A model generated the notes under the pieces. The model was given only the letters and a program-made list of their open reading frames with translations, was not told the DNA's origin and searched no databases. The translations under genes were made by a program, and so were the position numbers. From contig OW285191.1 of the NCBI GenBank assembly GCA_935421135.1, positions 15,693,700 through 15,757,699 of the forward strand: DNA of 64,000 bases, read 5' to 3'. Origin of the DNA: Bugulina stolonifera. Its lineage: Eukaryota > Bryozoa > Gymnolaemata > Cheilostomatida > Bugulidae. Shown here one piece after another: positions 28,274 to 39,660 of this stretch (within the stretch, counting starts at the first letter, position 1; the number at the start of each line of letters is the position of its first letter).

Positions 28274-29237
28274 AGAGCCAATAGGTGATAAAAACCAAAC
28301 TTTCTATTCTACTTACAGCCACGAGACACCATTAACGGAGATAGTAGAGCAATGAGTTAAATCGGCAGAAAAGAAAAGTGACCACTACTACTAAGAGAGC
28401 ATCTTTCTCAAACAGGTAATAGCATCACTAGTCAAAGGATTGGACAGTCAACAAGGAATGAAGAAGTATTACACTTGATATTACACATTGCTGCTGAATT
28501 GGTGCAGAGCAAACTATTGCGCAACTTGTGGGAACACATGCAAGGCTGAGAGCATAGGCTAAAAAAAAATCACCATTGGATACAGCAAAACAAGAATACT
28601 GAAAATGCAGAAGTATCTGGACAGCCAAAATGACATTAGATTTAGGTAACTGAAGTGCTAACGCTAACGTTTTTAGCCCTTTGTAAGCTATGATCACTCA
28701 GCAGAATTAAACACGTGCTTATATTTACAAACTGATCAGTATCTCATTTTTATTGTACTTTTGGTTATTGGTCACATCAATCTACTTAACATGTTGTCAT
28801 TCAATACATTATAATGTAGTGATACTATTATTTACTGATCAGGTTATGAATATACAATTTAACGCCATTATCCCAAGATGTGTGACATATTGTAAATACA
28901 CAACAAGGAAAAGAAGATGATTAGAACTCCTACCCGTGGAGGTTTCGTACACATGGGTTTGCCCTTCACCATTCGTAAACTTGTCACTCCATTGTCAGAT
29001 ATTAGAAGCCGTGTGTAAGTGACTGAACGAGTACGATAATCGACCATGCAGGTAACTGGAAGCTGTGCTTGAGTGGTAATGGTGTTAAACAAGGAGCAAA
29101 ATATTCACTACATATCTACTACTGTCAGTTCTAAAAACAGTAAATGAACAAACACATATTGTAGGTAGAAACGGTTGCAAACAGAAACTCGCTATGTTTC
29201 ATATGATAGGTGTTGTAGCTAGTGAAGAGGCTAGATT

Positions 29238-29264
29238 TTTCCGATCGCTCATAGGGACCGTACT
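29238..29264. repeat. Bipartite element 5 (short 27-bp form)
   Basis: TTTCCGATCGCTCA is joined to TAGGGACCGTACT. The 991-base gap from element 4 is about twice the usual spacing, as if one element were lost; I saw no remnant in the gap. Confidence 0.75.
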
Positions 29265-29693
29265 TGGGTTATCCAACCATATACCAACATAAATTAATTC
29301 ATATTACATTAATCTGGCATATTAGTTTTAGCCAAATTTTAATTATGATAGACAGAAGAAACACAAGACAGAAACATTGGAACTAAAGGATTGTTATAAC
29401 TTCCATTCAGACATACACTGCAGTAGTTATGAGCAGCAAACAGGGCTCTGGTAGCAGCGAGTTTAATGGAAATAAAAATATAATAGCGTGACAGGAATAA
29501 TTTGAACATAGGAGTGGTTTGCTGTGTTGGGCAATGGCACATGCAGAATTGGATATCAAACTACCTCAACATTAATTGCTTGTAAGAAAAATATTTCAGA
29601 CAATCAAAGGCAATAGAGCAGCTTTAGCTACTACGGGTTGAGTGATTATTTTATATAAGTAGGTGTTGTTAAATACTTAGGTGAGAGAACCAA

Positions 29694-29754
29694 TTCCGAT
29701 CACACAAGAACCAGCAGTGCTGCAGAAGTGACCACCAGTTCAAGGGACCGTACT
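29694..29754. repeat. Bipartite element 6 (long-insert form)
   Basis: TTCCGATCACAC and AAGGGACCGTACT flank a ~36-bp insert containing CCAGCAGTGCTGCAG. It is the last copy found and lies 456 bases from element 5. Confidence 0.7.
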
Positions 29755-32700
29755 TTATACCAAGTGTTACAAAACTCTGTCTTATCTTGTTAGACGATAC
29801 AACATCAAAGCAGCAGCACAGCAGCCATCTACTTCTGAGAACTGATAGGAGGGGTTTGTATTCACAAGTCTAGAAGCTACCGGACGGACTTCATCGCTCA
29901 AGCACAACAGCTAGACAGAGAGAGAAGGTGTCCGTTGAGTTAGCTATGAAATAGAGTTAACCAAAACAATCCAAACAAAGTGAGTGAAAATAAGGGTTGT
30001 CCACTATTAATGGAAAGCAGTGAACCATCATACAAGTGTCAATTAAGAGGCATGCGGAAGGATTATAAGATGATACACACAGGGTTTGCATAGCCTAGAA
30101 AAATCACAAAATTTATCTAAGCTTCATTCTATGCTACCGCCAAAGTTAATTAGATAATACATGTAATTAACACCAGTCTAGCCGTGTTGAGAAGCGTACA
30201 TAAAGTGTGGCTACGAAGATTTACAATGTGTAATAAAGAAAATTATGCCACACCAATATGCGAGTCTACATGGAAAACAGAATGCCTTCAATCCAAGTGA
30301 TGTAATTCTGCAGACTAAATATCCAATTGATAAACACGAATTATACCCAAGAGCTATTAGCATATCACTATGTAAGAACGAAACACCAAATATACCATAT
30401 GGCAAATTCAATTTAATCGCTGCGTAACTGAGAGCATGGAGTAGTACCTGATTTCCAAACGCAATGTCTAGTCTAGACAACAGCCAGAGGGAAAGAAACA
30501 AATTTCAATTCGCTATTCCAATGACAGCAAATTTCAATGGATCTATACTTGCAGCTTTCCGGTGGTAACAAACGATAATTCCATCTTTCGAGCTACCCGT
30601 AAGAAACATCACTAGTAGAAGCCAATGTCAATTGTATGCGTCAAATGGAATAGTGGGAGAAAGTTATGCCATCAGTCCACCCAATGACAAAGAGGACAAT
30701 CTCCATTGTAGAGGAAAGAATCATCATGCAAGTTTCCTCCAATCAAGTGAATTTCTTAACCTTTTAGTCGAAGAGAAACGCTACAACCAAGTTAAAGACA
30801 ATGGAATACAATCATATAATATATAGATAATGTGACTTTTGACCATGTTAATGAGAGAGCTGTCACTGTCGCATGTGAATTAGACAATGTACAAACCAGA
30901 CATGATGGAAATGACCACAGAAAACACATAGGCCTCACCACCCACAATGTTTTTGTTTCAAATTAGTGTAGAATTTATTTGGCGAGCTATAGTCTACTAT
31001 TAGTCCTACATATGTAATAACAGGCTTACTGCAAATTAATTGAAAGCGGACGAGGTAGAGAAGGTGATGTTAGGATTCTCCCCGTGCAGCTGGAAATTTT
31101 ATTTAGATCCACTGCATGATTAAAACGAAAAAATTAATAATTATTAGCCCACGCTGATACATTTTGTAACAGCTTTTGAACCCATATGATATTCGACATG
31201 GCAAAATTGGAACACAGTCATGAATTGCTGTTCGTAATTCTAACCTCTATCCAGCACCATAAGGGTTCGCCTTTTCTAGGGCCTATGCAAGTCTAGTTTT
31301 TTCAGTGTGAAATAAAAATAATATTTTTTTCTTTTCGTTTATTTACTCCTTCCTACCTATAAGTTGTATATAATATTAAATATATATTTGTGTGGTCAAT
31401 AAGTTACTTTTCACAAATGTTATCTTGTAAACTTTCAGAAAACCCCAACAAATTTAAATGTAAATATTAATAATTATTATTTATAACATAATTCAATAAT
31501 TATTAAATTATAATAATTATAAATAAATATAATAATTATATTATTTATATTAATAACGATAATCAACAATCACAATAGCATCTGGTTTGATCAGAGTCTG
31601 GTGCTGTAGTGAAATAAATAAAAAATGCAATAATAATAATAAATAAAATTAAATAAAACACAAACTGACAAAGAAACACCACAAGTCATCTGTCTCTGCG
31701 ACATCAGAAATTGAAATCCAATGAGCTATTGAGTTAAGCATAAACAAATTAAGTATACCTATCCTAGCCCCGCTTAAAAATAAAAGCTGATTTTTGGTTT
31801 TTATAGGAGAAAAACGAATAAATTTTTGTATGTTTTGGCCTACAATTGAACAGAAAAGTCGAAAAGCTTCGTCCCATCCTACCTTCTAATGGCTTCCACT
31901 ATTAGCCAAACGGGTAAATAAATATGATGTCATAATTATTACTACGCTATAAAATTGATTTTTCCATTCTAATTTTTGGGTAAATGCTGTAAGCTAACGT
32001 GAATTTTTTGTAGTTAGCATTAGTGTATAGATCAATTGGGCTTGCTTAATCCTATAAACAAAAAAGCACTTTTACAGCAAAATTTTATCGCGTAGCTACA
32101 CACAATGTGTTGCATCGTTTAGTAGCAACGACTCGATTCGTCGATAAACTCAGCCTTGGGTCTATTTTTAGAGCTACTGTCATAGAGAAGATAACTCTGC
32201 TGTGAACCTTTTCGGCTTTGTTCGCCTATTTCCGGCTATCTCGAAATACTTATGTGATATGAAATTGTCCTCTCTTTCGCAACCTTCCCGTGCAAGAGAG
32301 GACAATTGTGAGTCATTCATAATGGGCTCAGTGAAACAAGTTCAATACATACATGTACAATGTTGTTATAATTAAGTTTAGAAGTTAGATCGCATTCTGT
32401 TCTCTATCAGTCTTTGAGGTTGAACTTGAATAAAAGGGTTGAAGAGATAAAAAGTTTTCCATTCAGACATCAATTGGCCCTTTTATTTACAAGTAACCTA
32501 CCTGCAGGTGTCCTGATTTTCATTTGACAGACTGTCACCTAAATGTAAACGGCACTACATAATAGGCAATTAAAAAGGAATAAAAGCCTGGAAACTTTGA
32601 CCAGCACACTTTTTTGAGACTTTAGCTTTGAAACACCAGTTTGTGTAGTATGCACATGTAAAATACCTGTTACAAGTTTTTGCAATTTATTCTAGTGTTC

Positions 32701-33341
32701 CATATTATTATTTTAAAAAACACTATTGTTGACCAAAACCTACAAGGAGTGAGCACTGTAAGTAGCTACAGGGGAAAATATGCACACACAATGAAATATT
32801 TAGTAGATTTATCAATATTCTAATTAATCTTGTACTGACTAGTGCAGCACCTCCAAACTCTATACAGTAATGGTCAAGTAACAGCTACAAGTAACAAGTA
32901 CATGTAAGTGCATGACATTATTGCTACCTAATACTTAATTGATTCTAATAAACTAATATTTAGAATATGATTCAGGCTGCACCTTATCTTAACTAACTTA
33001 GAGTATGTTGTCTAAATGTTAGAATTACACAGAGTGTATTTGTGCAACACTAGAATAGTAGCTTCATCAATTTATTGTGACTAAAATGAGCTATTTTAGT
33101 AAAATTATTTTAAAATGAGGAGCTACCTACTAGATGGCATTATTCACAAGACTTTGCTAAGTTGCATGCTACGAAAGAATAACAAAGGATAGAATATATG
33201 CGCAGCAAAATATATAATCATAGCATAATACCTTGCATTATGGTATGTACAATGGTTATTACTGGTTATATTCCTACTTGGTATGTAGTTTTAGTTCTAT
33301 GTACAGGGTTTACACTATTAAATATACAATAACACTGTCAT
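29755..33341. other. Non-coding stretch 3' of CHTOP; AT-rich core
   Basis: No supported exons. 31440-31680 is AT-rich TAATTATTA sequence. A short inverted repeat lies at 32264-32306 and is listed separately. An AATAAA on the minus strand (33071-33076) lies 266 bases past the CHTOP stop and is a plausible polyadenylation signal for that gene. Confidence 0.5.
32264..32306. repeat. Perfect 13-bp inverted repeat with 17-nt loop
   Basis: ATTGTCCTCTCTT (32264-32276) is answered by AAGAGAGGACAAT (32294-32306). Related words (AAGTTGTC followed by a CTCTC run, or the reverse) recur singly near 43241, 47338, 50316 and 59476, so this may be the end sequence of a dispersed small element. Confidence 0.5.
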
Positions 33342-36300
33342 CTACATCAACAGCTCATCGTCCATATTGGCAGATGCCATGTAAGCATCTAGTTCATCGT
33401 CGAGCGACGACCTGTTTGTGCTAGCTCCGCCTCTTCCTCCTCGTCTACCACCACCGCGTCCCCGCCCTCTCATAGAGCCTCTGCTTCCCCTTAGAGATCC
33501 TCTAGCACCACGAGGACTTCCTCTACAGAGCAGAACACATGTTATGGATTTGGACATTATACAAGTATATACCCACTAGCAGTAGTTACAATGTATGTTA
33601 TATCACTACTAGTAATCACACATTCAATGTTATGTCAGTGATAATACATCACCCCTCATGGTTGCATTGTAGCATAACGAAAGTTCTACCTCTTTAACAT
33701 CTTAGCAGTTGACTGCTTTAGCATGGATTTCCAGAGAATCTCCACATAATAATATTATAATTAGCAACAGTGCTAATGGTTGTGACTATGCCTGCAACAT
33801 CACACCTTTAATAGCCATGCTAGCATTGGCCAGTCGTATATACACATGTATATACTGTATACAGTATATACACGTGTATATACTGTATACAGTACATACA
33901 TGTATATACTGTATACATACAACATCGTGACTTAAATCATACCATTTATGTTATTGTAACGCACTTCTATAATGCAGCTAACACTATGATGATGCAGGCA
34001 GAGTATCACACAGTCTCCTAATGCACATTGTACACGTACACTTCCTCACCTCTGAGAGTTGTTGAAGACTAAGGTCCCTCTAGTCGTTCCACTGGCAAAT
34101 CCTCGACCCCTGGCACCCCTCCTACCACCTCTCACACCTACCAATGTTACAACAGGCTGTCTAGTAGAATTATTAGTGTATCATACTCATACATACTTTA
34201 TATGGGAGGATATTAGCCTGCTATCATAACAAAAACTGGACAGGGTCAAACTTATTTTATCAAAAACTTGACAGATGAGCAAATGAAGCATGTATCTAGA
34301 GCTCAAGTGAAATACCCGAGTTTAATTCTAAACCAAACACAAAAACAACATCAAAATACTTATATAGGCCTAACAAGGATACAACTGGCAAGATTAGAAT
34401 ATAACAGCTGTTTAGGTTTGATATAACAGAGCCTTGTCGGATGTGAACCTTACAAGAGAGGGCAACTACAAGCACATTAGTCATTAGCCAACATGTATAT
34501 GTACATTGTATGTACTTGGACATATTACATATATGTATACCATTTTAGATTATCATACATAATATATGCAAGTATTATGCATTTTAGACAATATTAAACA
34601 AGTATTAAACGCCTTACCACGGCTAACAGCATCCCCACGGCCTCGTCCAATCGAACCACCACGACCTCTTGCAATGGTACTACCGCGACCTCTTCCACCA
34701 CGACCACTAACACCCCTACCACGGCCTCTTGGGACACCCAGTCTCTCTGTTAAAACAGTAGAGACTAATAACAGAGTCATGTCTACACACAATCATATGT
34801 CTGTGCGATCACAGATATAAATGGGGGCTTACCAAACATGTTTATTTACAGTATGTACTGCGTAGTACATGCTATTAACAGCTGATATAGCCTACTAAAT
34901 AGCACACACTATTAACAGTTGATATACTTAATAGCACACACTACTAACAGTTGATATACTGCACAGCACATACTATTAACAGTTGATATATTTCATAGTA
35001 TATACTCCTATCATTACCCAATGTCAGTTTATTGTATACACTGCACATCATAAAACTGATAGTAGATAGAGCAGAAGAGAAAGAATACCTTTAACATCCG
35101 AAACAGGGGAGGCCAGTGCTACACCGCCTCTAGCTCCACCCCTGCCTCTTCCCCTTGCTCTGCCTCTTAAAGTAAGTCTGGACTTGACGTCATTAGCCCT
35201 CCTGCTCATTGCTGCTCCTCTCCCACGGCTTGTTCCACTTCTTCTTGCATCACCACCAGCAGCTGTCTGCTGACATAACAATTACTAAATACACTTACAA
35301 AAGAGAAATGTATTTCTCATTTTTCATTCCTGTATTTCTTCAAATAATTGGCAGATAAAACTTTGTCATAGTGCAGCATTCGCCCGTGGCCAAGTGGTTA
35401 GAATGTTGAACCTTCATGCTGAAGGTTCCAGGTTCAAGTCCCGGTCACGGTGGTGTTAGGAAGAGCATCCAGCCATAATTGCTCCTGTGCCTCATATTGT
35501 CCTTGGTGCCATGCAACCTAGCTTGGCTTCAAGGCAACTCCTCTACCCCTGCCAAAAAAAGGCCATGTCATCTGGGCCTTTCTCACAGGGAGTTGGCCAG
35601 CACTGGCACCTGGCAGTGCAAGCTGCAAGGGGCTGGTCATGCCAAGGAGTATAAGCCGGTGAGTTTTTTATAGTGCAGCATTCACGGTGTACAGTTACCA
35701 TGTTTTTCTAGAGAGTAAAAAATGGAGGGACGCGATTACACATGACAAAGAGGGTTAAAGGAAAGAGGGATCACTCTGGCCAAAGACTGTCACCCTCCCA
35801 CCTCCAAATGCGGTACGGATTAAGTAAAGAATTATGCTACCTTGTGTGCAAATCCGTTGTGATGATTGGCGTTCCGTGGGCCAATAAGAAGCGCATCCTT
35901 ACAATGGGCTCGTATATTTCCATTAACGAAATATCAATACAGAATCCTAAATGCAACAATCGTTAAGCTTCATTACAGTCGAACAGCTATCCAAAATATC
36001 AGTAGGCAAATGACGGGAAATCCGATCGGAACGTCGGTACCGCCAAATTGGGCGTATTTGGTGAGACAGGGAATTATTGAGTGATCCCTCTTTCCTTTTA
36101 CCCTCTTTGCACATGAGACTACGGTTCTATCCATTTATGTCCAAGATTTAGTTAATAGAGAAAACAATTTCTAAAGTGCAACTACAACTCGTCGTGTGTC
36201 TACCAACAAAATGAATTATATGCATATTATAGTTTGCAGCAGACAATGCTCATACCATGTTAGAAGGACCCAATGCTAGCTGTACACTTGGTCTATTTGC

Positions 36301-37451
36301 CATCTGGGCAGCCAATCGCCTATTCTTAGCAGAAGCTTGTTGCTGTTGTATTCTCTGCTGTTGGCTTTTCTGTCTCGCTGCATCTTGGTGAGTTGGTGTG
36401 GGGTTTGGTAGCTTCTCAAACCTATTAGCCAATCACAGTGGACAAGACTGACAGACAGCCAATCACAGTGGACAAGACTGACAGACAGCCAATCACAGTG
36501 GACAAGACTCACAGACAGCCAATTGCAGGAGTAAATGTCCAGGACACTTGGTACACAAGCTAATCAGAGAAATCAGTGTGGTTCTCCACCTCAAAGACAT
36601 GTTAGGTGAAATGGGCTTCATATACCATCACTAGTCGATTTTTGCTGCGTATGCAAATTGCTAGTATGGACATCATGCCTTGCTGTCTTCAAGGCAATAC
36701 ACCGGCTTTGCTGCCAGCTTGTATTGCTGTCTTAAACAATAGAAGAACCACACTGAGTAAGAAAGGTGAGGGATCTGAGCATGTGCATTCACGGGTTCAT
36801 TCCCTGGAGCTGTTGTCCCTGATACAACGTACCCAGCAGGATTACAATATGCTCTTCATTCAAGTGCAACTTGATTATAGGCATCAACAGCTATGCCCAA
36901 GCAAAACATACATTCAGTGATATCAGGTTCAATACCCTTTGTTATCTCTGTCAGCAGGTATTCTATTGCTGTGACATTGACTGTTACTGCTTCTTAGAGC
37001 AGTTTGGTTGGTGCCATCAGATGACTGAAGTGTGTAGTAATGTAATAGTGGCATTACTTAACCAGCTATCTACACAATACAAAGTGTAGTGCCTTTATTT
37101 AGCACTTTGGTCAGCAGTCTAATAGCAGCCCACATGTAAGGCTATTCATTCAGTGTTCAAATCACAGAAATGTTGCTACCATTCATGAAACTGCTTTACA
37201 CAGTCATGCTAGCCTGCCATTATGCCGACAAGCTATACATATTTCAGTAGACTGATCTAACAGAGGTCTGTCAGTCATTTGCTAGCAAAACCAAAAGTTT
37301 GGTTCAAACAGCCTTTGAAATAGTGACCTCTCACAGAGGCATAATTCTATGTCAGCATATTATGGCTAGCTTGTCACCTGCCTCACCTTTCGTTTAGTGA
37401 TATTCGGGATGTGCCCTCTAGCACTAGTTTAACTGGCATATTAGCAGCCAT
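33342..37451 (-). CDS. CHTOP: Chromatin target of PRMT1 (CHTOP/FOP), mRNA-export factor
   Basis: Predicted nuclear RNA-binding protein of the TREX mRNA-export complex, whose RGG tract is methylated by PRMT1 in known family members. Minus-strand exons: 37451-37387, 36421-36256, 35266-35089, 34746-34618, 34137-34050 and 33522-33342, with all phases consistent; 268 codons plus stop, against about 248 in human CHTOP. Exon 1 encodes MAANMPVKLVLEGTSRISLN, close to the family N-terminus as I recall it. Exon 2 carries ASAKNRRLAAQMANRPSVQ, the best-conserved CHTOP block. Exons 3-6 are arginine/glycine-rich (GRGRGGARGG, GRGGRGRG, GRGRGGGRRGGRGG). The last exon ends with the acidic LDDELDAYMA motif shared by CHTOP and ALYREF tails. 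The exon 3 acceptor is a tandem NAGNAG (35266 or 35269), allowing one extra Gln. Introns carry a SINE and a MITE. No close alternative family. Confidence 0.93.
33838..33921. repeat. Palindromic TATACTGTATACAG repeats in a CHTOP intron
   Basis: Tandem alternating words (ACATGTATATACTGTATACA and its reverse complement) give about three ~37-bp repeats that can fold into cruciform structures. Simple-sequence origin is likely. Confidence 0.6.
35382..35669 (+). mobile_element. tRNA-derived SINE, 288 bp, with 14-bp target-site duplications
   Basis: The element starts with a tRNA-like region (GCCCGTGGCCAAGTGGTTAG, an A-box match; B-box match GGTTCAAGTCC near 35432) and continues into GGAAGAGCATCCAGCC, a body motif seen in invertebrate tRNA SINEs. 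The identical 14-mer ATAGTGCAGCATTC flanks it (35368-35381 and 35670-35683). The anticodon arm is an unbroken 9-bp hairpin (GAACCTTCA/TGAAGGTTC), which a working tRNA would not have. It sits in CHTOP intron 2, in the orientation opposite to the gene. Confidence 0.85.
35746..36109. mobile_element. MITE, 364 bp, with 31-bp terminal inverted repeats
   Basis: The left end CAAAGAGGGTTAAAGGAAAG continues to GAGGGATCACTC; the right end is its reverse complement with one mismatch over 31 bp. Both ends are flanked by CACATGA (35739-35745 and 36110-36116). It contains no credible gene and lies in CHTOP intron 2. Confidence 0.88.
36427..36529. repeat. 30-bp tandem repeat (3.4 copies) abutting CHTOP exon 2
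   Basis: The unit AGCCAATCACAGTGGACAAG plus ACTGACAGAC starts at 36427, 36457, 36487 and, in part, 36517. It ends six bases upstream of the exon 2 acceptor (minus strand), so the acceptor region is partly made of repeat sequence. Confidence 0.85.
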
Positions 37452-39660
37452 AGTGAAACCTAAAGGATAACAATAATGAGTTAGATCTCTATAATGACAT
37501 CCACATGGAAATTGTTATAATTAGCGTATTCAAGAAATTAAGAATCTCAAGTCATTTACCAATGTTGCTGAAAATGGAAATAGGTGGCTAAGAACAAGGA
37601 CGCAGCTTTATGTGCTATCACAGTCAGAGCACTGACATTCGAATTAGCTTAGGCCTAAGCCTACTTGGAATTTTGTTCCAAATTAGACGGTCCATGGTTA
37701 CCTTTCAGCAAAACCAAATACCATTAGATGATAATGAAATAATAGCTTTGAAATACTGTAAATGTACTCTAGTTAATATTCATGAAACAGTTTTGCTGCT
37801 TTTGACAACTCAAGGATTTGGTTACATGGTGACTATCATGAGTTATGAGATGGATACAGGTAGTCATTATGATCATTGAGCAGCTCTTTCTTTCTTGTCA
37901 TTTGTCACTAATAGTAATATATTATTATATATGACATCATAGATAAATATCATATGAATTACACTTATCACTAATTTTAAATATTCAATTAAATGTGGTA
38001 TTAATATATATAAGTATAATAATAGTATAATATATATTACATTTGTTACTTTTTATATTAAAAATATATATATATTATATTCTATTCTTATTCTTATTCG
38101 TCATTGAATAGTAATAGTAATACTAATAGTATAGTAATAGTAATACTTATACTTAATACTATAACTATTAGTATTCCATTGATATCAATTTCCTATTTAA
38201 AATATCATATTATACATTGAAACTAGACGGTGTTCAATTGCAAAATTTAAAGGAAGCGAGTGTTTGTTGTTCGATAAGTGCATATACAGTGATGATAGTC
38301 TATAACCACAGTCCATTACCAAATGAAAAGCAAAATGAATATTCCTCCTGTTGCCAACCCAGCGACCTTTTGGTCTTTCTTTTGAACTTTTCTACCTTAT
38401 GCACTAACGACTACTTAATTGACGTCTAACCGATTTATACGTTGTTAGAATTTGAACACTCTGATTAGACATTATTGCACTAACACCGTTTCAAAAACTA
38501 CAAGCCACATAGTAGTTGTCTTCCACTACGACAATAGAGAGTGGATAACTCTGGAACATTTTTCCTTTTTCTCGCAATTCCTTGTTTGCAGAAGAAGTTT
38601 CATAAAGTACAGACACTGACAGAGATGAATTATACATCATGTACACATTTGCAGCATTATTACCATCACTGGCACCATACTTAGGCTATGGTCCTACACC
38701 ACTGCTGGCTATAAAATTAGGTACAGTTTTATAGGGTAGTATATCTCCAATGATCACTTGTTTGTGTGAAGGGGGCCATCCTACTCCCTAAAGGAACGCT
38801 ATGCCAATGTATGTGCATATAACATGCAAGCTGTTATAACAGTTCAAGTCTATAGTGTAGCACAAATAAATGAGTATAATAGCCCCATATATTTTGCTAA
38901 TCATAAATATCCTGCTAGTCATAAATATTCTCATATCTCTAGTATTTGTGAATAGTTATTCAAAATATTATATTTTAAATTTTTTCAGTATTATTAATTT
39001 ATACAGTAGTCATCCAAAAAGATTTTATATTTTTGAGTTGTCATCCCTCTCTCTCTCTCTTATAATATGGGATTTGTCGCCTCTTATTAGAATATGGCAA
39101 CTTATTATATAACATCAAAAAAAAATCATAATTCCTGACTAACAAACGTAATACATGTAGCTAATGTTACAGATATTATAGTATTATTATTTTGTTCAAA
39201 CAACTTCGCCTGCAAATAGAGGCATTTTTATGTATTTTTTGTTGCATAAATTTAAATACAGATTCATTCATTCATTCATTCATTCATTCAAATAAATGGG
39301 GAGATATACAATTCTGGAAAGAGTCGAATGTAGATTATTGATTCTGCTTCAATTACTTGGACAACAGACTAGTAAACATTTAACTGCATGCTAGTTGGGT
39401 CTAGCAAGGCACAGAGAGGGGCCCAGAGGCCCTTCAGAGGCTCTTCTCTTACTGCGATCATGTTATTCAATAATAATGCACTATAGAGACAATAATTGAT
39501 TGAGTTAACATCAAGTCTGTTGAAAGTAGCCTATTGTTGAGAGTTGAGTTATCTGTGATAAATACAGTTAGTATAACTAATTGTAGGGAATTGTGATGAT
39601 AATCTAGATAAAATTTGAGCATAATAACTTAGGCTACAAATATTATATTTTGTCCTCAGC
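37452..39660. other. Intergenic region between divergent genes
   Basis: This separates the CHTOP start (minus) from the next plus-strand gene and should contain both promoters. The block 37900-38220 is AT-rich ATATTA/TAGTAATA sequence. No exons were supported. Confidence 0.5.
39262..39291. repeat. (ATTC)n microsatellite
   Basis: About seven ATTC tetranucleotide repeats. No further feature. Confidence 0.85.

Noticed and set aside
26529..29754. A CRISPR-like array
   Set aside because: Spacers are 450-990 bp and irregular, the repeats have variable centres, there are no cas genes, and the DNA is animal.
30211..30501. Minus-strand 96-codon frame with hydrophobic stretches
   Set aside because: No splice partners, no motif, and composition consistent with a chance frame in AT-rich DNA.
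35382..35454. A functional tRNA gene
   Set aside because: A- and B-box matches exist, but the anticodon arm is an unbroken 9-bp hairpin, the acceptor stem is imperfect, and 14-bp target duplications bound a 288-bp element, so it is a SINE.
39262..39291. Possible functional element at the ATTC repeat
   Set aside because: A plain tetranucleotide microsatellite.
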